A DNA stretch of 64,000 nucleotides from Eunapius fragilis (Eukaryota > Porifera > Demospongiae > Spongillida > Spongillidae): NCBI GenBank assembly GCA_963681505.1, contig OY811985.1, forward strand, positions 2,404,713 through 2,468,712, in the 5' to 3' direction. Of the stretch, positions 1-9,409 are shown piece after piece (the first letter of the stretch is position 1; each line of letters starts with the position of its first letter). Under the pieces are notes generated by a model, which did no database searches, was not told the origin of the DNA, and saw nothing but the letters and a program-made list of their open reading frames with translations. The position numbers and the translations under genes were made by a program.

Positions 1-55
1 GCTGGTGAATTCTCTTTCCTTTCTGGGTTTGATGAATAAAGTGCTCACTGAGTTT

Positions 56-394
56 CTAGCTTGCCTTTTTGAAATTTATGAATGGTCTCACAACTAGGAC
101 CCCAAACTCATTCACTGAACACTCGCACTTCCCAAACAACACACAGACCTTGCAATAGCCACCATCTTCAGATTCAGAGTACACTAACCCATTATATTTG
201 CTAAGCCATGAGTGCTGAAAGCTTCTCTTTTGCCCATTTATACTATGGAAAGGAAATTTGTAGCTTGCAGCTGGTATAAAGTGCTTCTTAAGCAAGACAT
301 ACTTGTCATTATCAGTTAGGTTATGTTCTGACTTCAGTTTTTCTATGCTAACATACATATATACACTAGTGCAGCAATCAGCAGTCAATCGCAA
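56..394 (-). pseudogene. hAT-type transposase fragment with TTF-like zinc finger
   Basis: An open stretch of 112 codons on the minus strand contains the pattern FQHSWL-x-KY...YCKVCVLFG, which resembles the TTF-type zinc finger at the start of many hAT transposase-like (DUF4371/ZMYM-like) proteins. No dimerisation or DDE region is visible before the window edge, so this is either the first exon of a gene continuing to the left or a fragment. It abuts, on the same strand, a fragment of an unrelated retroelement (378-640), which favours a fragment. The family call rests on recall of the motif and is moderate. Confidence 0.45.
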
Positions 395-640
395 TTGTTA
401 GGATTGCTCTGGTGATGCACCTGATTAGTGGGGCATTCAAGATGTCATAGACATAGGCCAGAACTGAAGATTTTGGATGGGATAGGCTAATAGCAAGGGG
501 AGAGGGCAGCCTTGTGAGGATACCATGAACTCTTTTACCCCAGTTCCCAAAGCTTTTCACTACAAGGGGAACACAGCAAATCCACCCCAACTCCTGGCGC
601 TTTGGTACATTAATGTATGCACGTTCTTAGGGACAGGATC
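378..640 (-). pseudogene. 3' end of a non-LTR retrotransposon ORF (endonuclease C-terminus)
   Basis: The minus-strand translation ends in the pattern QELGWICCVPLVVKSFGNWGK...RCITRAIL, which lines up with the C-termini of the ORFs at 27148-28553, 33126-35660, 32817-33068 and 35830-36462 (QELGW-x-CIPLAVE-x-YGNWGK...RSIARAIL). It is therefore a fifth, 5'-truncated copy of the same retroelement family. Only the last 85 or so residues remain, after the endonuclease core. The stop codon lies at 378-380 and no 3' UTR can be recognised. Confidence 0.6.
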
Positions 641-642
641 TT

Positions 643-958
643 TCAGACCAAACAGGAAGGGAGAAAAGCATTGTTCAGTTTCTGTCTAAACTGGAAGAAC
701 GTGAAGGTCTGTGAATTTGGAGTATTAAAGGATGGTACAATTCTCATAATTGCAGTGTGGAGATGAAGCTTCAATGAAAGGCCGCCAATTTGGTCGGGAG
801 TGTTCCAAAATGTGGACAGCTCCACAAGCCTCGGCAGTGTCCAGCATATGGCCAAACTTGCCATAAATATCAGAGGCTTCATCGGAAATGCACATTAGGT
901 GTTTGTGTTACCCACATTGTAGAAGGGTCTGAAGAAGGTTGTGGTTCAGTAGGAGGTC
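643..958 (+). pseudogene. Old Ty3/Gypsy element A, gag end with zinc knuckle (segment 1 of 3)
   Basis: Frames on the + strand show gag-like text followed at about 800-900 by CPKCGQLHKPRQCPA-x-GQTCHKYQRL, matching the Cys/His spacing of zinc knuckles in K02A2.6-type Gypsy gag-pol proteins. Frames change and the last cysteine context is degraded. The continuation (protease, RT, RNase H, integrase) lies at 3964-4277 and 9414-10650 on the same strand. Two later insertions separate the pieces. This is a dead copy. Confidence 0.5.
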
Positions 959-1331
959 TGTCACCCAACTGATGGTCCCCCCCAATGATTGGTCCCCCCG
1001 GACCGTCCATGACAACTGCAGATGGTCCCCCGGACCCTCCGCGGCTCTGTGAATGGTTCCCCTAGGACCATCCATGGTGCCATAGATGGCCCCCCTTGAC
1101 CACATATGCGTCCCCCCCCCCACCCCCCCAAAAAAAAAAGATACAATGTAGTAGCATTTACATGCTTTCATCATAGTGATAAAATGATTCTCAAGCCTCT
1201 TGAATAATACTGATGAATGACGAGCCTGCAATTAACATGCATATACAACACATTTAACTGTCTCAAAATGATTAATCAGCTATGTTAGTTATGTAAATTG
1301 ATTCATCTTGTGCATGTCATTGCAAATGGTA

Positions 1332-1660
1332 TCAGGTGAGTACCATAGCCATTGGCATTTCGGCCCTGAAAGAGCAAATATATAAATTACTAGTAGTGCT
1401 AAGTAGTGATGTAGTAGCAATTATTTCTACTTCAGTCACCCACGCTTTTGGATTTTGCATCTTTGTACGCTTTAAGTATTGGTCCATTGACTCATGGCCA
1501 ACAATACCAGATAATTTTGGCAGATTGCTATTCTTCATCATATAGGTTGTTACAATCAACTGCATTTCATTGTGATCATCTTGATCCCCTGTCACAGTTT
1601 GTGCAATTGCACGGGAAAAAAGCAGTTTCCGTCACCCTTTATTCTGCCTGTTTTTTCTGG
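1332..1660 (-). pseudogene. OTU-family cysteine protease domain of the Ginger-like element
   Basis: On the minus strand the OTU catalytic motif GDGNCFF occurs at about 1623-1645. A small insertion then shifts the frame, and the continuing text is RAIAQTVTGDQDDHNEM followed by MDQYLKRT...AWVTEVEIIATTSLL, the usual order in OTU domains (catalytic D-G-N-C, then the W-x-T-x-x-E-I helix). The C-terminal catalytic His was not located. OTU domains are known as accessory modules of some transposons. Because it lies inside the same TIRs and on the same strand as the integrase, I assign it to that element. Confidence 0.55.
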
Positions 1661-2533
1661 TGCCTGTGATATACCAATCAATGATGGCTTAAGATCATGC
1701 CGCCATGATCTTGATTTCCACTATGAAACTTTATTCCAAGCATTAGGCATCTATTTTTTTGCCATTCTTTTCAGACTGGGGAGTAATATATCCAGTTCAG
1801 ATAATCTTCATTGGCAACTTCCACAGAAGGGGATTGAATGCACGCATGTGGTGAATTCAGTTCAACTGTTGACATTGACAACTCTCACAATTAGCACCAG
1901 TCACACCACTCTCTCTTAGAGCAGCTCACTGCTGTCACCCTCAACTTCCTAATTACCACTATCAGCAGCATCTCTACTGTACCCATCACATCCTCTGCTG
2001 TCCCTAAAAGTAGCCTCGTTACTGTCACCATCAACTTCTCTGCTGTCCCCATCATCAACATCACATACTGTTATGTCACCATCACCATCTATTATCTCAT
2101 TTAGGAGTGTGGTATTGCTTCAGATGTACACCATGAACCCTTGAAATGATTTTGCTGCTATCATCAATCAACAGTCACAATTCTGTAAAGACCTCTGCCA
2201 AGGAATTTTACTATTCTGTATGGACCCAGCCATGTAAAGTCTTACTTTCCCTCCTGCACGCTTCTTTTTTGTACAGTCCTTTTTCAGAACAATGGATCCA
2301 GGTTTAAAAACATCAGGATTATAATGCTTTCAATCATACTGCTCTTTTTGTCTGGTCTGTGCTGCAGCAATGTTCATGCATCTTAACCACTTTCAAAATC
2401 TTTCTTTGATGCAGCATTCCTATTTCAATTTCATCATCGTCTAGCTGCTTACCATGTACCAAACTTGCAATATTGGTACAATAATGTACTTCAGGTGGCA
2501 AACATTACTTCAAAAAGAGTGAATTTTGAAGAC

Positions 2534-3682
2534 TCATGTTTCAATATATTGTTTGCAAATCAATAACACTCCAAGTAGTCTTCCCAACATTCCTTCTTTA
2601 GCATATTTTACTAGCACCTTCTGCATGGTTTGATTGAACTGTTCATCTGGGCTGTTTGCTGTTGAAAAATAATAATTAAATGTAATGTTGTATACATATA
2701 GTATAATAACCTGAGGGTGATATGGTGCTGTACGATGATGATCCACATTAAGAAGGGTCATTAATTCTGAATCAAGTTTGTTATTAAATTCACTGCCTTG
2801 ATCAGTAGTTATAACTCTTGGAATTCCAAACTTCATAAATAACTGTAAAAAAATAGAAGTCAATATAAACTCATTACATAATCTTTATCAATGCACATAA
2901 ACCTTAAAAGAGCTTCAGAGATATAACAGTCCTCTTTGGTTCTACATGGAATTGCTAGTACAAACTTACTGAAATAATGAGCAATTGTACATATATAGCG
3001 ACTTCCTTGTTTTGATGGTGTATGAAATGGCCCCATAAAATTAATACGTATGTGGTACTATGGAGAGACTACAGGCACAGGATGAAGTTCTGGCATGGCA
3101 ATATTCATTTTTGGGTTGACCCTTTAATAGATATCACAAGTGTGAACCTAAATGATTTAGATGTTAAACAATTTTGTAAAATATAGCAAATGAATATCAT
3201 TTTAAAGAGAATGAACTATTATATGAAAAATAAATAAACTTATTAATTGTTGAACACCTTTTGTAACACCTGGCCATATACATTGTTCTGTAATTCTTTC
3301 TTTTGGTTCCCATATGACCAGATGTAGGATCCTCATGACAAGCAATGACAATTCGTTTCTGCTCCTGTCTGTCTATAATGTATCTAACCTGAAAGATGCA
3401 CACTAGTATGGTACCCCAATAAAAACTATAGCCTAAGACTGATTTGTATATTATGATATTTTCTGTACATATAAATACTTACCGAAGTCCATTTTTCTTT
3501 TTGTAGTGCACATCTCCATTGTTCACAATAAATCTATTTGCTTTCCATCTGATACTGTGCTTGTAATTTTTAGAACAATGGAAGTGGTACCCCATTCCTT
3601 GAACATAACGAATTGCATCTGTGATGAGTTGTATGTCATCGAATTCGTTACAATCCTCCGTTCTTGCTGCTATACTCGCCAT
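2534..3682 (-). pseudogene. Ginger-type integrase/transposase, exons with decay
   Basis: Minus-strand exons can be followed from 3682 downwards: an N-terminal exon to about 3481 with a GTAAGT donor, then an exon from about 3389 carrying CHEDPTSGHMG and, one frame over, RITEQCIWPGVTKGV (the H2C2 zinc-binding region), then a piece at about 2905-3145 with GPFHTPSKQGSRYICTI, then ITTDQGSEFNN and TAPYHPQ. A short intron at about 2657-2711 (GT...TTTCAACAG) separates YHPQ from NSPDEQFNQT. The second catalytic Asp and the Glu are present, but the first Asp position reads Asn (INFMGPF). In-frame stops and a frameshift show the gene is dead. Confidence 0.7.
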
Positions 3683-3963
3683 TCATTTTAAAATGTACTC
3701 CAATTGAGAAATGGACACGTGGCATGGATATGTCTCTTAACTCATAAGTGGTAATTAACATTTTCTGAATCTACAGAGCTTTACGTTTCATGGCCGGCTC
3801 GAAAAGGTTGAGGTTGTTGAAATATTGGTGAATACAAAAGGGGGACCATATTTTGCAGAGGGGGGACCATGGATGGTCCAGGGAGGGGGGGGGGGGGGAC
3901 GTCTGAACATGGATGGTTCGGCCGGACTGGTCATAGCCCGGACCATTTACAGAGTGACAGGTC

Positions 3964-4277
3964 CTCATGATGGAGGTGCAAAAGGTTGGTAAGAAGCTGC
4001 TAGCAGAGATGAAGTTTGCTGGTAAAGAGAGAACAGGTTTAAGGTGGTCTGCCAGTTGGGTTCGACAGCCTCTTGTAATGTGCTAACCTACCGTGATTAT
4101 TAGTCTTGGAAAACCCATGTTGGAGAGAAGTTCAACCACTCTTACCACGTATGACGGTTCGGTGAAGAGGTCTAGGCAGTTAGTTGCCTATTGACAGTCA
4201 GGAACAAGGATACCAGCTAGCACTCATTGCTTTCTTTGGACTCTTGTCTAAATCTACATAGACTGCAGTATTATGTG
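3964..4277 (+). pseudogene. Old Ty3/Gypsy element A, protease region (segment 2 of 3)
   Basis: On the + strand at about 4054-4100 the frame reads DS-(T)ASCNVLTYRDY, matching the retropepsin core D-T/S-G-A-S-C-N-V of K02A2.6-type Gypsy elements, followed by TYDGSVK, which fits the segment after the protease core. Stops and frame changes are frequent. The piece lies exactly between the zinc knuckle segment (ending 958) and the RT segment (starting about 9414), the expected order once the two insertions are removed. Confidence 0.5.
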
Positions 4278-4410
4278 TGTAACAGACTTGGCGGTAGCAG
4301 CATACAAAAGATCATTGAAGGTAACAATACATGCACATATATAGGACACAACACGCATGCGCGCACGATCAAGGTTCAAGGTTCATATTAGTCATACAAT
4401 GGGTGCTACA
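4278..4410 (-). repeat. 3' LTR of Gypsy element B
   Basis: 133 bp, reading TGTAACAGACTT...GGGTGCTACA on the + strand. It matches 9277-9409 except for about three bases (ATA versus AAT near 4326, and G versus A near 4361). Confidence 0.95.
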
Positions 4411-4431
4411 CCACTCCCTCTCTTCTTTTCT
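4411..4431 (-). promoter_or_regulatory. Polypurine tract of Gypsy element B
   Basis: Read on the minus strand, the bases just before the 3' LTR are almost pure purine (AGAAAAGAAGAGAGGGAGTGG with one T). This is the expected primer for plus-strand DNA synthesis in LTR elements. Confidence 0.75.
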
Positions 4432-4441
4432 GAGTGTGTCC

Positions 4442-7400
4442 TCACACCCCAATACTGTCATCCACAGGAATGCTGTCTGGTATGCTCACTCGCTCCCCAT
4501 ACCATGCTGGGGGTCGTGTATTCCGTGTTGAGCGTCTGAGTGGTGCAGGAACAGGCCTCTCTTCCAGAGGGGCAAGTGCCCCTGGTGGTGGTACTTCCTT
4601 TGGTGCCGGTTCTGTTTCCCTGTGTGGGTCTGCCGGTGCCGTCGTTGGCATATCCAGAGGTGTGGCTTGTATGTCCTCATTTTCTGGATAAGTGAATACC
4701 ATGTCCTCAGCATCATCATCATCCTTGTTTGACTCCACAGGGGTAGATTCCTTAGGTATGGTTTCATCTGGTAGCAGGTCATCACACTGGTCTAAGCTGC
4801 CTGGTGCAGGCTTCAGTCGATTAAAGTGAACCACTTGTTTCCTCCTGGGATTGCTGCAATCCACAATCCTATAAACAGATGGGCTAATAACCTTGGTAAC
4901 TCTGAAAGGCCCTTGCCAAGGTCTTATGAACTTCCTTGAGCATCCCCTTGGGACCACTGAGCTATGAAGAAACACAAGATCATCTACCTGGTATGGGTGA
5001 CCCTTGATTGTTTTGTCATACACCTCCTTCTGGTGATTCTGTTTTCTTTTGGCCTTCTCCTGGACCAGCTGGTAAGCTCTCTTCATCCTCCCCACCAATG
5101 TCTGGCTGTAGCGCTCAGGTGACTCACATGTTTCAGGTGGGATACCATACATGATATCTTCTGGAAGGCGTGGATCCCGCCCAAACATTAAACTGAAGGG
5201 TGTCATACCTGTTGTTTCATGGACACTGGTACGATAAGCCAAAAGAAGAGATGGCAATAGTAGGTCCCATTTGTCTTCATCCTGCTGAACAGCCTTACTC
5301 AGCATTTCCAGCACCGTCTTATTAAATCTCTCAACCAATCCATCTGACTGTGGGTGGTATGGGGTTGTTCGTGTCTTCCGCACACCAAGTAGTTGACATA
5401 TTTCTTTTATCAAGGCAGACTCAAAGTTCCTTCCTTGGTCTGTGTGGAGAGACTCCGGCACACCAAATCGACACACAAAGTCGTTAACAAACACCCGAGC
5501 AACCGAGCTAGCTTCCATATTCTTCAATGGGTAGGCTTCCTTCCATTTAGTAAAGTAATCACCCACCACTAAAATATACTTATTCCCACGTGGAGTCTCT
5601 GGTAAGGGCCCCAGAATATCCATAGCTACCCGCTCCAGTGGTCTATCTACCTTGCTGACCTCCAAAGGTGCCCTCCTCTTAGGTGGTGACTTGCGTGAAT
5701 TACACACTAAACACTTACTACACCATTGCTCCACATCACGTCGCTGCCCTGGCCAGTAGAACCGATGTTGAACTTTCTCCAGTGTCTTTCTTGTTCCCAG
5801 GTGTCCTCCAATAATGGAGTCATGCAGTCCGTACAGGATGTCAGGTATCCAGACTGATGGAAGTACCAGCTGAAGACGTCTATCTGCCCCCCCTCCTGGA
5901 ATGTCTTCCCATTGGCGATATAAAATGCCATCTGTCAACACCAAGTTCTTTCGTTGGGTCCACAGAGACTGGAGTTTCCAACTGGCACTAGGTGGACACC
6001 TGTCTAGAAAAGTATTATTCTGCAAACAGTCAATTACTGTTTTCAAATCATTATCTTCCCCTTGGTGCTGCTTAATCTCATCCCTGGACCACACGGGTAG
6101 GATGATCTCAGTTGACGCTACTCCTACAGACCCCATTACTGAATCCTCTCCCTCACTCAACTGTGTCCCACACTGCCCACACATGCTGCGTGACAGAGCG
6201 TCTGCATTACTGTGCAGTTTACCTGGACGATGGATGACTTTATAGTTAAACTCAGCAAGTGCTTCCAGCCACCTGGCCACTTGTCCTTCTGGCTCTTTAA
6301 AACTAAGAAGCCACTTTAAGCAGTTGTGATCCGTCCGGATTTGAAACTCTTTCCCATAGAGGTATGGCCTGAAGTGATGGACAGCCCACACCAAAGCCAG
6401 CATCTCTCGTCGGGTGGCACAATACTTCCGCTCATTCTTTGACAAGACCCTACTTGCATAGGCCAAAACATGCTCACAACCACCAACTACTTGTGAAAGT
6501 ACAGCTCCCAACCCTTCCCCACTTGCATCTGTATCAACCACAAACTGTAAATGAAAGTTTGGAAATGACAAAATAGGTGCAGATGACAACTGCTTCTTTA
6601 ATTCAAAGAAGGCCTCGCTACACTCCTGGGTCCATATCCATTCCCTCCCCTTGTGTGTGAGGGCATGGAGAGGGGCAGCTACTAGAGCAAAACCCTTGAT
6701 GAAGCGTCGGTAATATGAGGCTAAACCCAGAAAGCATTGTAGCTGCTTCTGACTCGTAGGCACAGGCCAGTTTGCAATACATTTCACCTTCTCAGGATCA
6801 GTTGAAATTCCCTGGTCTGATATCACATGCCCCAGATAGGACACCCGACTCTGCAGCAGGTGGCATTTGGTTGGGTTAACCTTTAAACCAGCACCCCTCA
6901 AACGAGCTAAAACATCCCTCAACTGCTGGAAATGCTCATGGACAGTATGACTAAATACAATTATGTCATCCAAATATACCAGACAGGATGTCCAATGAAG
7001 CCCTGCTAAAACGCGTTCCATTAATCTTTGGAACGTGGCTGGGGCATTGCACATCCCGAAGGGCATAACCTTAAACTGGTAGAGGCCATATGGGGTTATA
7101 AACGCAGTTTTTTCCTTGTCCCCAGGGTTAACTGCCACCTGCCAGTAGCCACTAGCTAAATCTATTGTTGAAAAATAGCGAGCACCCCCCAGGGCATCCA
7201 AAGTATCATCGATTCTAGGTAGAGGCTGGGCATCCTTACGGGTGCAGTCATTCACCTTCCGAAAATCTACACAAAACCGGGTAGACCCATCTTTTTTCCT
7301 GACTAGCACAATGGGTGATGCCCAGGGACTATGGCTAGGTTCAATAACCCCACGTGACAGCATATCATCCAGTAACTCACGAACCTCCTGCTTCTGGTGA

Positions 7401-9256
7401 ACTGGTAGTCGTCTGGCTTGCTGACGTACTGGCCGACTGCTCCCTGTGTCAATCGAATGGTACACTAGGCTGGTGTGGCCCAAACTGTTCTCCCCCACTG
7501 CAATTACATCCTTGAATTCCAGCAATAGTGATGCTGCAGCATCCCTTTCCTTTTCAGACAGTTTGTCAGCACCACGTAGCATGAGGTGGACCACATCTTC
7601 CACTCCAACGTTTGCTGTGATGTTTACAGGCTCCTGTATCACACTGCACACAGTATGGCTGATGGGCCTTGCAACCGCCACCTTCTCACCCTTGTGGACC
7701 ATCACTGTTTCTGCTGAAGGATTAAGAACTTGAATTACTGCCTGTGAGGAACTTGCCTGAGACAAGGAATGTGCCACAATAAGGCAGTGTTGTTCCATGA
7801 AACCATTAAGTGGCTCCAAAAGGACATCTGTCTGGTGTGTCAGCTGACTCGTCTGCACATCTATTGTTACTGGAAGACGTATCTGGCAATAGGGTGGTAT
7901 CTCATTGTTCTCTGCCATGGACACAAAGCAGACAGCATTATCAACATGCTCTCTTGTACACATGTGCACCTGTTGCCCACCCGCATACAACACCTTTTGC
8001 TGCATGTCCAGAACACAGCCATGTTGAGACAAAAAATCAGCTCCAAGAAGGCACTCCTGAGTAAGGCTCGTGGCTATTAACACCATGTGTACAGCTGACA
8101 AGCCCCCAACTTTAATCACTAATGCACATTGCCCAACTAATCCCAGTTTTTCACCATTCGCTGTTACCACTGCTCGTACTGGTGCTTCCAAACTGTACCC
8201 CCTGTTCTTTACTTTTAATTTCTTCCATACTTCCTCCCTTATCAGTGTAACCGCTGACCCCGTGTCCAACAGCAGTTTGGTGCTGCGTCCTGCAACAGAA
8301 CCTATCACCATCAACGTTGAGCTTACCGCTGCCACACTGTCCTTCCCCTTCCCAGTCCTCCGGCGATGAGGGCAGTTCCGCTTTAAGTGTCCACGTTGAC
8401 CACATGACCAGCAGGTACTGTTACACACCCTTTTTTCCGTAGTGGTGTACTCCTTCCTGGGCCTCGTGGCTGCTAGTCCTCCAGGCGTCTTCAATAGCTC
8501 TAGCTGTTCCTGTAATTGTCGTATTGCAGCCTCCGAATCCTGAAGTTGCCTATTCAGCTCCTTGATAGTGGGAAGTGTGCTCTTGACAGGTTCCAGAGCA
8601 GATACAGTAGCTTCCATCTCCCCCTCCAGACGTCCGACAGCCAAGGACTCGTGCACACTCCTTTCTTTGTGCAACCTTTTCTGCGCAGATTCTACAGTTT
8701 CCTGTTGCGTGGCTAGCTGTAGCGCCTCAGCAAGCGTCGCCGGCATTTCGCGCATTAACTTCAACTGGACAGTGGGAGAGCGAACGCCTTGGATAAAATG
8801 ATTTCTCACCATTTCCTGCCGCTGCTCCGTGGACCATTGAGGATACGCCTTATCGGCTAGCTCAGTCAGTACTCCGACAAATTCGCCCAATTTTTCGTCA
8901 GTCCTCTGTGTACGCTGCTGCAACTTAAACTGCCACTCGAGCTCGTTCCCGTCGGGGTGGTATTGGTCCTTCAGACAGCGAACAACTGCTTCGTAGTCTG
9001 TGGAGACAGCCAACCCTTGTTGTGAAACAATACGGAAAGGAGCGTCCTCCAGTAGTGAAACAAGCTCGCACGTCCACTGGTCTTCGGGTATCTTTACCTG
9101 GCGAACGTATAGCTCAAACCGCATTAGCCAAAGTGGAAGGTCCGTCTTCTCTGAGAACCGTGGAGGTGGGCGCCGACTCATCCTTACTACCTGCTGTTCT
9201 CTTACGACGGCCGGTGTTTCCGCGTTTTCCGTGGTCGCGGACTCTTCGGCGCTCAT
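4442..9256 (-). CDS. Gag-Pol polyprotein of Gypsy element B
   Basis: A single 1604-residue frame with no break. Gag occupies about residues 1-275. A CCHC zinc knuckle (CWSCGQRGHLKRNC) lies near 279-295. The aspartic protease has LLLDTGSAVTLI near 328. The reverse transcriptase has CVDFRKVN near 660 and YLDDIIVFS near 760. RNase H has VVDTDASGEGLGAVLS near 905. The integrase has an H-H-C-C finger near 1150-1182 and Asp, Asp and Glu in MDILGPL (about 1210), HTDQGRNF (about 1270) and LVERFNKT (about 1306). A GPF-type C-terminal module lies near 1448. No chromodomain was seen. Gag and pol are fused without a frameshift signal. The ATG at 9256 begins right after the primer-binding site. Confidence 0.95.
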   Translation of the reverse strand: MSAEESATTENAETPAVVREQQVVRMSRRPPPRFSEKTDLPLWLMRFELYVRQVKIPEDQWTCELVSLLEDAPFRIVSQQGLAVSTDYEAVVRCLKDQYHPDGNELEWQFKLQQRTQRTDEKLGEFVGVLTELADKAYPQWSTEQRQEMVRNHFIQGVRSPTVQLKLMREMPATLAEALQLATQQETVESAQKRLHKERSVHESLAVGRLEGEMEATVSALEPVKSTLPTIKELNRQLQDSEAAIRQLQEQLELLKTPGGLAATRPRKEYTTTEKRVCNSTCWSCGQRGHLKRNCPHRRRTGKGKDSVAAVSSTLMVIGSVAGRSTKLLLDTGSAVTLIREEVWKKLKVKNRGYSLEAPVRAVVTANGEKLGLVGQCALVIKVGGLSAVHMVLIATSLTQECLLGADFLSQHGCVLDMQQKVLYAGGQQVHMCTREHVDNAVCFVSMAENNEIPPYCQIRLPVTIDVQTSQLTHQTDVLLEPLNGFMEQHCLIVAHSLSQASSSQAVIQVLNPSAETVMVHKGEKVAVARPISHTVCSVIQEPVNITANVGVEDVVHLMLRGADKLSEKERDAAASLLLEFKDVIAVGENSLGHTSLVYHSIDTGSSRPVRQQARRLPVHQKQEVRELLDDMLSRGVIEPSHSPWASPIVLVRKKDGSTRFCVDFRKVNDCTRKDAQPLPRIDDTLDALGGARYFSTIDLASGYWQVAVNPGDKEKTAFITPYGLYQFKVMPFGMCNAPATFQRLMERVLAGLHWTSCLVYLDDIIVFSHTVHEHFQQLRDVLARLRGAGLKVNPTKCHLLQSRVSYLGHVISDQGISTDPEKVKCIANWPVPTSQKQLQCFLGLASYYRRFIKGFALVAAPLHALTHKGREWIWTQECSEAFFELKKQLSSAPILSFPNFHLQFVVDTDASGEGLGAVLSQVVGGCEHVLAYASRVLSKNERKYCATRREMLALVWAVHHFRPYLYGKEFQIRTDHNCLKWLLSFKEPEGQVARWLEALAEFNYKVIHRPGKLHSNADALSRSMCGQCGTQLSEGEDSVMGSVGVASTEIILPVWSRDEIKQHQGEDNDLKTVIDCLQNNTFLDRCPPSASWKLQSLWTQRKNLVLTDGILYRQWEDIPGGGADRRLQLVLPSVWIPDILYGLHDSIIGGHLGTRKTLEKVQHRFYWPGQRRDVEQWCSKCLVCNSRKSPPKRRAPLEVSKVDRPLERVAMDILGPLPETPRGNKYILVVGDYFTKWKEAYPLKNMEASSVARVFVNDFVCRFGVPESLHTDQGRNFESALIKEICQLLGVRKTRTTPYHPQSDGLVERFNKTVLEMLSKAVQQDEDKWDLLLPSLLLAYRTSVHETTGMTPFSLMFGRDPRLPEDIMYGIPPETCESPERYSQTLVGRMKRAYQLVQEKAKRKQNHQKEVYDKTIKGHPYQVDDLVFLHSSVVPRGCSRKFIRPWQGPFRVTKVISPSVYRIVDCSNPRRKQVVHFNRLKPAPGSLDQCDDLLPDETIPKESTPVESNKDDDDAEDMVFTYPENEDIQATPLDMPTTAPADPHRETEPAPKEVPPPGALAPLEERPVPAPLRRSTRNTRPPAWYGERVSIPDSIPVDDSIGV

Positions 9257-9257
9257 G

Positions 9258-9275
9258 ATCCCACTCCTGACACCA
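9258..9275 (-). promoter_or_regulatory. Primer-binding site, tRNA-Leu type
   Basis: One base inside the 5' LTR the minus strand reads TGGTGTCAGGAGTGGGAT, which matches the complement of the 3' end of eukaryotic tRNA-Leu as I recall it. It directly precedes the gag start codon. Confidence 0.75.
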
Positions 9276-9276
9276 A

Positions 9277-9409
9277 TGTAACAGACTTGGCGGTAGCAGC
9301 ATACAAAAGATCATTGAAGGTAACAAATCATGCACATATATAGGACACAACACGCATGCGCACACGATCAAGGTTCAAGGTTCATATTAGTCATACAATG
9401 GGTGCTACA
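9277..9409 (-). repeat. 5' LTR of Gypsy element B
   Basis: 133-bp direct copy of 4278-4410. In the element's orientation this is the upstream LTR and should hold its promoter. No TATA motif was singled out. Confidence 0.95.

Larger units (their letters stand above)
959..3959 (-). mobile_element. Ginger-like cut-and-paste DNA transposon, decayed
   Basis: The ends are inverted: TGTCAC-N7-ATGGTCC at 959 and the same pattern read on the minus strand from 3959. The 4-bp direct repeat GGTC flanks the element at 955-958 and 3960-3963. TIRs starting TGTNR, 4-bp target duplications, intron-containing genes and a Gypsy-type integrase are, from established knowledge, hallmarks of Ginger elements. Inside, on the minus strand, are a split integrase (2534-3682) and an OTU protease (about 1332-1660). 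Both ends also carry GGTCC/GGACC-rich subterminal repeats (965-1130 and 3840-3945). The element sits inside an older Gypsy copy. It has frameshifts and is not autonomous now. Confidence 0.75.
4278..9409 (-). mobile_element. Full-length young Ty3/Gypsy LTR retrotransposon B
   Basis: The element runs on the minus strand from the 5' LTR (9409-9277) to the 3' LTR (4410-4278). The LTRs are 133 bp each, start TG and end CA, and differ at about three positions by eye. The flanks share TGTG (4274-4277 and 9410-9413), a 4-bp target duplication that could be read as 5 bp (ATGTG). A primer-binding site, one unbroken gag-pol frame and a purine tract are all present. Near-identical LTRs and an open frame point to a recent insertion and a potentially mobile copy. 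There is no env gene. Confidence 0.95.
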
